Below are positions 57,040 to 64,000 of a stretch of DNA of 64,000 nucleotides, piece after piece. Origin of the DNA: Adineta ricciae (lineage: Eukaryota; Rotifera; Eurotatoria; Adinetida; Adinetidae); contig CAJNOJ010000153.1 in NCBI GenBank assembly GCA_905250025.1, forward strand, positions 1-64,000, in the 5' to 3' direction. The notes under the pieces were generated by a model that was not told the origin of the DNA, did no database searches, and worked only from the letters and a program-made list of their open reading frames with translations. A program made the translations under genes and the position numbers. Each line of letters opens with the position of its first letter. Position 1 is the first letter of the stretch.

Positions 57040-58990
57040 AAGTCGGAGGAAAAATGGAAAGCTTTGCAGCAAATCGTTCAGATGCGCCAAGTCGGTGTAC
57101 ATATATTCTTCATGGTGATCAGACAAAATGTCTAGATCATCTGACTTTCGAGTTCGTTTTCCTTCTTGAGATAAGTCTTTTCCTACGTCTACGTTTTAGA
57201 CAAAAATCACATCGGTAGAAAATCTACAATAATGTCCTGGAGTTAATTGGTGATACACTACTTGTACTGTTAATCGTTTAAGGCAAGATGCAGGCATTCA
57301 ATGTAATGTTTGTAAGTTAATTATATATACTCATTTGAGCAATAATTTTACTGAGTATTTGAATTTAGTGACAAAACTGGAATATATGGATCCTGGTGGT
57401 AGTATCAAAGATCGAATTGGTTTATGTATGATTGAACAAGCTGAAAGGAATGGATCGTTGAAATCTAATGATACTATCATTGAATCGACAGCTGGAAACA
57501 CAGGTGTTGGGTTAGTATCGGTCTGCGCAGTAAAAAACTATCGATGTATTATACTGTTTTACCAGAAAAAATGAGTAAAGAAAGGCAAACATCAGAATCA
57601 CATTTTTGGGTTTTGTCTTATGGTTTGCTATTCAGATAGACGTACCTCGGGCATTGGGTGCAGAAATTGTTCGTACGCCAACGATTGCACCGTTCGATTT
57701 ACATGAATCAGATATTGCTGTAGCTCATCGATCGAAAAGCAATATTCCTAATTCACATATCCTAGATCAATATCGACATTCTTATAATTCCATCGCACAT
57801 TATGATACAACAGCAGAAGAAATTTTTCAAGCATGCAACAGTGAGTATAAGATTCGTCGAGATATCTACAACTCAATAGTTTGATTTTGTTATAGGACAA
57901 GTTGACATGATCGTCGTCAGAGCTGGAATATGCAATCTAGAAATGTATAACGAGTATTGGTAAATGACAGATGTTTAATTTCAGGAGGAACACTATCTGA
58001 TCTGTCGAGAAAATTAAAAGAAAAATGCCCGAATTGCATCGTCATTGGTGGTGTTAATGTCGACGGTTCATTGTTAGCGCAACCAGAAGCAATGAACTCA
58101 ATTGGAAGCACGTTCTATAAAGTAATTCTCTGCTTTTCAACTTCTTTCACATATCTCATTGAGAATTGATTTTGGATCGAAGAAATCGAGTAGGGAATAT
58201 TCTGTATCTACGGAATATGGATAAAATTGAAATGAATATAGGCATGGTTTTATTCCAACTGTACTCGATTGATCGTTAGCTGATCGTTGGTATAAAAGCT
58301 CTGAAAAAACATCATTTCAATGTGCAAGGAAATCAATTAAAGCCGAAGGCATCCTTTGTAGTGGATGGTCCGGCGCAGCTATGGCATGTGCTTTACAAGC
58401 ATGTAAAGATTTTCAATTGACCGAAAATCAAAATTGTGTTGTTATTTCCCGGATTTCATCTGAAGCTATATTTAAAAATTTCAACCGACTTTCACATTAA
58501 TCGAATTTAATTTGTTTTTATTAACACAGTTCGAAATTTCTGAGCATTGATTGGATGTATGACCGTCGTTTTCTGGATATTGACGAGAAACCAACTTCTG
58601 AATGGCGACAAATACGTCTTGTATCAAATTTATTAATTCATCACCGCGTTACAGTATCAGCAGAAACAACAATTCAATCAGTGCTTGATATTATGCATGC
58701 GAGAGGTTTCGATCAAATACCTGTTACTTCAGATAAAGCGTAAATTTGAATTCCTAAATATTCGCTTAGGTGTTGCGTAACTTTTGATAAAGTATTATTG
58801 AGTATGACGAAAATGTCCGAAACTATCGTGAAGATGTTGCATGGTGCAATTAATACTGCAGATCCGGTGTAAAAAATAATGACAGATAAATTTCCATTGG
58901 TAGATTCGTCTTGTATTATGTAATCCAGAAATGTGGTGGACGAACAATTCGTCGCCATGATAATTTTTCGCACAAGTATTTACTCGTGTA
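57040..58990 (+). pseudogene. CBS: Cystathionine beta-synthase, degenerate
   Basis: Pieces in the order of animal CBS, the PLP enzyme joining serine and homocysteine: haem-region trace (RSDAPSRCTY near 57080), YNNVLELIGDT, the PLP-lysine block GGSIKDRIG (57390-57420), [83 protein letters not shown], and a regulatory CBS domain (LDIMHARGFDQIPVTSDK) with a tail (KFPLVDSSC). Small introns are visible, but the gene is broken. There is a frameshift after YRCII, loss of the PLP phosphate loop GTGGT (now AGIC, then GGT), TGA inside VLD-SLADRWYK, damage after CVVI, and TAA in ADPV-KIM. Several lesions make function implausible. Confidence 0.8.
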
Positions 58991-59328
58991 ATTAATTACT
59001 CGTTACAAGATGAGCGTAATGCATGGATAGAGAGAGAGAGATGTAAACATCGCATAGGGATTAATCCATTATTAAAACGCAAAAATGTAATTTAAAAAAA
59101 TTAACGATATGCAATGAAACATACTCAAGAAAAAGCAGCTAAGTATTTCATACTGCAACAAGGTTCTCGATTAGTTTTGTAAGTGAGAGGGACCGGATTC
59201 TCCCATTTTCCTCCTCCCTAATCGGAGATTCTGTAGTCCAGATTAAAATACCATCAAACACTAGTGAGTCTTTTTTTGTATAAAAAACGGTTTTTATCAG
59301 AAATTCTTCGGTCTTGGTGGTTTATACC
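58991..59328. other. Spacer between CBS pseudogene and the G-rich patch
   Basis: AT-rich with a short GA run near 59031-59042. No gene or recognised element. Confidence 0.3.
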
Positions 59329-59371
59329 GGGTGTGGATGGGGTGAGGGTGTGGGTGAGGGTTAGGGTGGGG
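59329..59371 (+). repeat. Telomere-like G-rich hexamer patch
   Basis: Seven consecutive units with a 5-6 base period ending in G-runs: TGTGGA, TGGGG, TGAGGG, TGTGGG, TGAGGG, TTAGGG, TGGGG. TGTGGG is the telomeric unit reported for the bdelloid Adineta vaga and TTAGGG the common animal unit. The block could fold into a G-quadruplex. It lies about 140 bp before a LINE fragment. Confidence 0.55.
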
Positions 59372-59509
59372 CTGGATACACCAAATCCACTCATATTCTT
59401 CAGCTTTCCAGGATACGCTTCTATTTGGTTATCGTGTTGGATACACTGACTCAGCTGCATATGGTAACGCAGTGAATTGTCTGCTTTTGGATGAATACCG
59501 GGTGTAACG

Positions 59510-60807
59510 GGATTATGACATCACTCAACAAATTACCCAATCTCTGCTCCACAACTCATTCACTCCGGTCGTTTACATTGACTTCTTGCAAGCTTTTGAT
59601 AAGCTCTGGCAGCAGGCTTTACTATTGAAGTTAAATAGGCTAAACTGCCCATCGCCCTATCTTATCTGGATTGCAAACTACTTCACCGAACGATCACTCA
59701 AAATTGACTATGGGGGTATAGAATCAACATTAGTTGAAGTAGAGCGAGGAGCACCTCAAGGAAGCTGTATTGGTCCGGTAATGCATGTCATCAGCCATCA
59801 CGACATCCCTTACATTTTTGAAAATCCTATCCATGTACATGCCTATGTTGATGATATAGCAATCGCCTACATCCCATCTTTTCATTTGAAATCAAAATCT
59901 CAAATTGGAGAAATGAATGAACGCATCAACAGGGACCTGGGAAAACTATTAAGATATTCGAATGATTGGCATCAGCCACTTAACCCCAACAAAACTGAAT
60001 TTGTAGTTTACCATAAATCAATTCAATGCCCCAAACTCGACATTTACTATGATGGGGTGAAAATTATACAAAAGAAAAATTTCAAATATCTTGGCTTTCA
60101 TCTAGATGCAAAGTTGTCCTTTCGGAATATGATCGATGCTCAATATTTAAAATTAAGAGAAGCCTATATTATATTAATTAAAGTTTATTCACCGGCAGTT
60201 TCCCTCATTTTCGAAATTAAAAATGAAATTTTTCAATACATATATATGGCCTCACATGTACATGATGGCAACAATTTACTGTCCTTTCTCTAATACGTCT
60301 TGTGAACGTGAGCAGCTTTTTATCGGCAATACTTGAGACTGATACACTGTTTGTTTCAATGTCCTACAGTAGACTTACATCAACATTTTCAACTGCCCAC
60401 GATTGAAAAACATTCAGCTGTACGAACCGGTGTTTTTGGAATGTGCATTACAATACAAATTTTTATTTAACACGATCTATTATCATTATCGAATTAAAGC
60501 AAATATTAAGTACATGCCAGCAAGTCGACCAACCAAGAGACTAACGTCATATCTTGATAATGAGGAGCATACCTTTTTCGATCGTCTATGCGGGTTTGTC
60601 TTGAACTAAATCATTTCATACCTCGATGTGCAGGTTCCTTTCTTCCTATACATCAGATTAGTATTCATAGACTTGTTAATGTTCACTTATGCTTTCTTTT
60701 GTTTTTCTCAAGTTGTCGTTCTCTCTTTGAAGCTCACATTATGATAAGACGGTCAGCGCCTAATGGCGAATTCGTCATAAGAAATAAATAAAGCGTTAAA
60801 AAAAAAA
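59510..60807 (+). mobile_element. Decayed non-LTR (LINE) retrotransposon, 5'-truncated
   Basis: Reverse-transcriptase fragment. The frame from about 59516 reads VVYIDFLQAFDKL (RT motif A), LKLNRLNCPSPYLIWI, RGAPQGSCIGPV (motif B) and AYVDDIAIAY (motif C, with YVDD), then PNKTEFVVYH and FKYLGFHLD, all typical of LINE RTs. There is no endonuclease domain upstream, so the copy is 5'-truncated. After 60293 the frame is broken by stops, with further fragments to 60780. The 3' end has AATAAATAAAGCG followed by an A-run (about 60797-60806), a normal LINE tail. No target-site duplication was identified. Inactive. Confidence 0.8.
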
Positions 60808-61206
60808 ACTTTTCTCTTTAGCTATAGCGAATAGATTTAGTTTAATAACCAGCATTGATTTACTTGATGTCATTGCTAAACGCAATGAATCAAATCAAAT
60901 CGCATAACAAAGTTACCTTCATCATACATAGATAAGGAAATCAAGGACGATACAATCAAGCAAGTCCTTGACTCAGATTATGTGAAAACATGATAGAAAA
61001 GATAAAGAGGACACAATCATTCGGACCTTCACATTTATCTTTTTTTCGGTTTACCTTCAATTTTTGTGCTTATTTAAGTATACAAATATAGATTTTTTGT
61101 CTCAACTCTTTGAGTAACCGTTTCGTTGTATAACAAGAGTTGTGTCACGATGAACGCATGTCTTTCTTTTAGATTTACTGCTGCATCTTCAGTGTGAGAA
61201 ACACAA
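60808..61206. other. Intergenic region upstream of the decarboxylase
   Basis: AT-rich. TTATTTAAG near 61070 is a possible TATA-like site about 135 bp before the start. No gene seen. Confidence 0.3.
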
Positions 61207-62896
61207 ATGGACGTGTTGATCGAACAGGTCTTGATGAAATTGCGAGAACCATTACACGATATGGAATCTATCTCGCAATGGAAGATGCAGATGTTCACAT
61301 TTATCGATAGAATTGCTGAACTTAAAGTATCTTCTACCAACTCAGGTAGTAGTGAGAATATCTCTCTCGATCCAGTCGATTGGTCCGCAGCGCGTCACAT
61401 AGCTCATGAGATGCTCGATGCATCATTGAACTTTATTCAAACCATACGAGATCGACCTATTTGGCGACCGGTACCAGAAGATGTACGTACTATTTTAGAA
61501 GATGCACCTGTTCCTGAACGAAGTCGATCATTAGCGGATGTTTGTAATGACATACTAACATACGTGTTACCCTATCCACGTGGAAATATACATCCTCGTT
61601 ATTGGGGATGGGTGAAAACTGAAGGAACGGTTGGGGGTGTACTGGCAGATATGATAACATCAACCATTAATCCAAATTCTGCCGGTGGTCAGTTCTACAG
61701 TGGTTATTATGTGGAACGTGCTGTAATTGACTGGATGCGGCAATTGTTTGGATTTCCTAGGATGAAGAATGCTGGCGTGCTCACCACTGGAACGTCGATG
61801 GCGACAATCATGAGTCTTGCAGCAGCTCGCCAACGAGCTATCAAGAATGTTAGAGAAGATGGACTTGTTAACGGGCCACAGCTGATGGCCTATGCGTCGA
61901 CAGAAGCACATGGGTGTTTGGAAAAGGCACTTCAATTATTAGGACTAGGATCAAAAGCATTACATCTCATTTCGATTGATGATGACTTTCGCATCAAGAC
62001 CGACCAACTCAAAATAGCCATACAGAATGATCGAGCTAAGGGTTTAATTCCATTTTGCATCATTGGAAATGCAGGTAAACAGAAGAGTTCATTCAATTCT
62101 CTGAAGAATGATCTGAGTTTAGTATTTTGCTTATTTTATAGGGACAGTAAACACGGGTGCATTCGATGATCTCGTCGAGCTTTCTACGATCGCGCGAACA
62201 GAAAACGTTTGGTTACATGTAGATGGAGCATTTGGAAGTTCTGTTATTCTTGATCCTCAACGTCGTCATCTAGTGGCTGGTCTTGATCAAGCAGATTCAC
62301 TTGCATTCGATTTTCACAAATGGTTTCATTGTCCATACGAAGCTGGTTGTATACTCGTTCGTCATGGTCTGGATCTCCAATCGACCTTCTCAATGGAACA
62401 ATCGATTTTAGGTATCGTCCGAAAAGATTCCATAAATGATGCGCTTCCATTTACTCAATTAACTCCTGATCTATCCCGTTCGTGCCGCGCACTGAAAGTA
62501 TGGTTTACACTTCAGGAGCATGGTACTCTCAAAATCGGCAAAAAGATTGCTGACAACTGTGATCAGACGCAGTATTTTCTATCATTACTCGAGAAATCCA
62601 AGCACACTATTGATATCATTCGCCCTGTCACATTAAACATAATCAATTTTCGATTCGAACCTGTTGAACTTGATACGACCAATCATGAACTGATCGACAA
62701 TCTCAATATTCGCCTTGCCAATGATGTGCAATTCTCAGGTATTGCTTATCCATCAACCAGTTGCATTCGAAATCGCTCCTATATTCGTGTGTGTATTGTA
62801 AGCCATCGAAGTACGCACGAAGACGTTGATATATTTGTAGAAACATTGTTGAAACTGTATGAAATTCGACTCGCCAAGAGTCAACAAACAAATTGA
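61207..62896 (+). CDS. PLP-dependent group II amino-acid decarboxylase
   Basis: Cytosolic enzyme of the aromatic-amino-acid/glutamate decarboxylase superfamily; exact substrate unknown. Two exons (61207-62074, 62142-62896; 67-bp GT-AG intron) total 1623 bp, giving 540 residues. Evidence: substrate-side motif HPRYWGWV, NPNSAGGQFYSGYYVERAVIDWM, the PLP-ring contact STEAHGCLEKA, the Asp of HVDGAFG that binds the pyridine nitrogen, and the Schiff-base Lys349 in FDFHKW. The HPRYWGWV/NPNSAGG pattern looks more like a bacterial or fungal clade than animal DOPA or histidine decarboxylase, so horizontal origin is possible, although the gene carries a typical local intron. Intact, with AATAAA near 62988. 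Confidence 0.88.
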
Positions 62897-63005
62897 TAAT
62901 TTTTGTTATATCGAAAGTAAAAGTAGATCTACTCGAGATGCTCGTTACTGTTTAGTGCTAATTTGCCATATTTATTGTCAATCAAAGAAATAAATAGTTA
63001 AGAGG

Positions 63006-63838
63006 TTAGTCAAGAAACTTCTTCTGAAACATAACGATGAGCAATGCTCCAGTGATCAATTTATAAATAGCAGATGTTGACATTGATACTGCCGAGTTAC
63101 ATTTGTCTCCATTACAACAACAAACCCAATATCTGCTTCTGTCAATGATTTTCCACGAGCATTCATTCCAAGCACAGATGCCCGATAGAGCGACTCCTCG
63201 ATCTACAGATGCATAGTCTTCATTCGAAGTGCTTCGACGCTACAAACAAATATCGAACACGTGAGTAGTATGAATATTCAACTTACGTAGCACCAGCCCG
63301 TTCTCGAATCTGCTGTCGACACTCCTACACTCTTTCGATTAAATGGTTTTGGACAATTCGTACAATCATAGCAGAGGGTTGTCGGAGGATCCCCATTACA
63401 TAGACTACCGTCACAACAGCAAACCCATGTTTTAGCACCGTTTACTATCTGCCAGGAACATCCTTTGGTGTAACATAGTCCAGGCGGAGCAGCATTTCGA
63501 GTAAAAGTGGCATCGGACGAATCTGAATTACTCATCATCTGAAATTATTTAGAATGAGATTCTTTTTCATTAGTTATTCAACTTACAGAACACCAGCCTG
63601 TAGACGTGTAAACTTGCATAACAGACGAGAGATCAGGAGTAAATGGCTTTGGACAACCTACGCAGGAATAACATACACCAGCGCCGCGTTCATTTGATAT
63701 ATTTAATGCTGAGTTGTCACATTCACACACACCTCCAATTAAAACTTTATTTTCTTATCGTTTTAAGTTATTCTTACCGGTAAACAATAGAATTATCGAC
63801 AATATTATGTATGAAGTATGCATGGGAGAAGTATTCAT
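63006..63838 (-). CDS. Two-unit Ly6/three-finger-like protein, probably GPI-anchored
   Basis: Four exons fit: 63838-63778, 63744-63587, 63538-63287, 63239-63006, total 705 bp, exactly 235 codons (234 residues); introns are 33-48 bp. A signal peptide (SYIILSIILLFTG) is followed by two copies of a cysteine-rich unit. Each has CY-C-CPKPF..., a TGWC element ending an exon, then C-CSW-IV...WVCCC-G-CN, the CCCxGxxCN end being characteristic of Ly6/three-finger folds. The last exon ends in a hydrophobic tail (LITGALLIVMF) suited to a GPI anchor. The exon borders fall at the same place in both units (after TGWC), pointing to internal duplication. Likely a cell-surface protein; ligand unknown. Confidence 0.75.
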
Positions 63839-64000
63839 AGGAATGTAAAAAATAACAAATCAACACTACTTTTATAGTATCACGTTGCACCAATCTTATC
63901 ATCGTGAAACTACAGCTAAAATGACGTTAGTGGTATCTATGTGTTCTGACTCAGTGTTTCATGAATACGTCAACTCATCAACTTCTGAAGATAAGATTGA
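63839..64000. other. Right-edge flank of the Ly6-like gene
   Basis: Probable 5' flank of the minus-strand Ly6-like gene. No coding signal up to the end of the window. Confidence 0.3.

Noticed and set aside
59254-59460. Threonine/leucine-rich minus-strand ORF over the G-rich patch
   Set aside because: Its TLTLTHTLTPS peptide is just the translation of the telomere-like hexamers.
1-64000. CRISPR array, bacterial operon or plasmid features
   Set aside because: No regularly spaced direct repeats. Genes have spliceosomal introns, TATA boxes and poly(A) signals, so the DNA is eukaryotic nuclear.

Overview
The window looks like nuclear DNA from an invertebrate animal, most likely a bdelloid rotifer (Adineta/Rotaria type). 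The reasons are AT-rich DNA, many introns of only about 50-65 bp with GT-AG ends, near-identical gene pairs that differ by a few percent, and a family mix seen in bdelloids: ADP-ribosyltransferase (ART)-TPR proteins, NHL proteins, divergent F-box proteins, orphan GPCRs, DEG/ENaC channels, i-type lysozyme and non-animal-looking enzymes. This assignment is inference from gene content, with no database search.

Layout, left to right: partial oligopeptide transporter (-); a duplicated block with no confident gene; two copies of an i-type lysozyme plus VWD-like gene pair (+); an ART-TPR gene (-); a broken LRAT-like gene (-); a UPF1/Sen1-type helicase of five exons (-); then two copies of the block [ART-TM-NHL pseudogene (+), coiled-coil NHL gene (-), DEG/ENaC channel (-)] separated by 59 Ns; a small secreted protein (-); two copies of [F-box gene (-), class-A GPCR pseudogene (+), start of an ART-TPR gene (+)]; two copies of [ART-TPR gene (+), giant secreted chitinase/nuclease (-)]; a B-box NHL gene (-); tRNA-Arg(ACG) (-); a cystathionine beta-synthase pseudogene (+); a telomere-like hexamer patch and a decayed LINE (+); a PLP-dependent decarboxylase (+); and a two-unit Ly6-like GPI-anchored protein (-).

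The most important structural fact is that all seven duplications are split exactly by the seven runs of N (2415, 5424, 8528, 10973, 21184-21242, 31911, 44675). In six of them the left contig ends, and the right contig begins, inside the same sequence. The seventh (44675) has a 216-bp unmatched left tail. This is what unmerged overlaps or alternative haplotypes look like when a scaffolder lays them end to end, so most apparent tandem gene pairs are probably alleles or one locus counted twice. Collapsing them leaves about 42 kb of distinct sequence. Because the pairs are probably alleles, their differences are informative: several genes carry a lesion in one copy only (nonsense, frameshift, lost splice acceptor).

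The best candidate for something new is the giant gene at 47556-54380 (second copy 38086-44455). An eight-exon model gives 2143 residues with a signal peptide, three hevein-like chitin-binding domains, a trefoil-like region, PAN/apple-like repeats, a cationic amphipathic segment that follows a furin-type RQRR site, a sushi-like segment, a DNA/RNA non-specific endonuclease domain, a second KSKR site, a GH18 chitinase with intact DGIDIDWE, and two more chitin-binding domains. It reads as a secreted proprotein carrying a nuclease and a chitinase as separable parts. A second theme is a shared, unnamed N-terminal alpha/beta domain in front of the ART domain in three different ART gene architectures.
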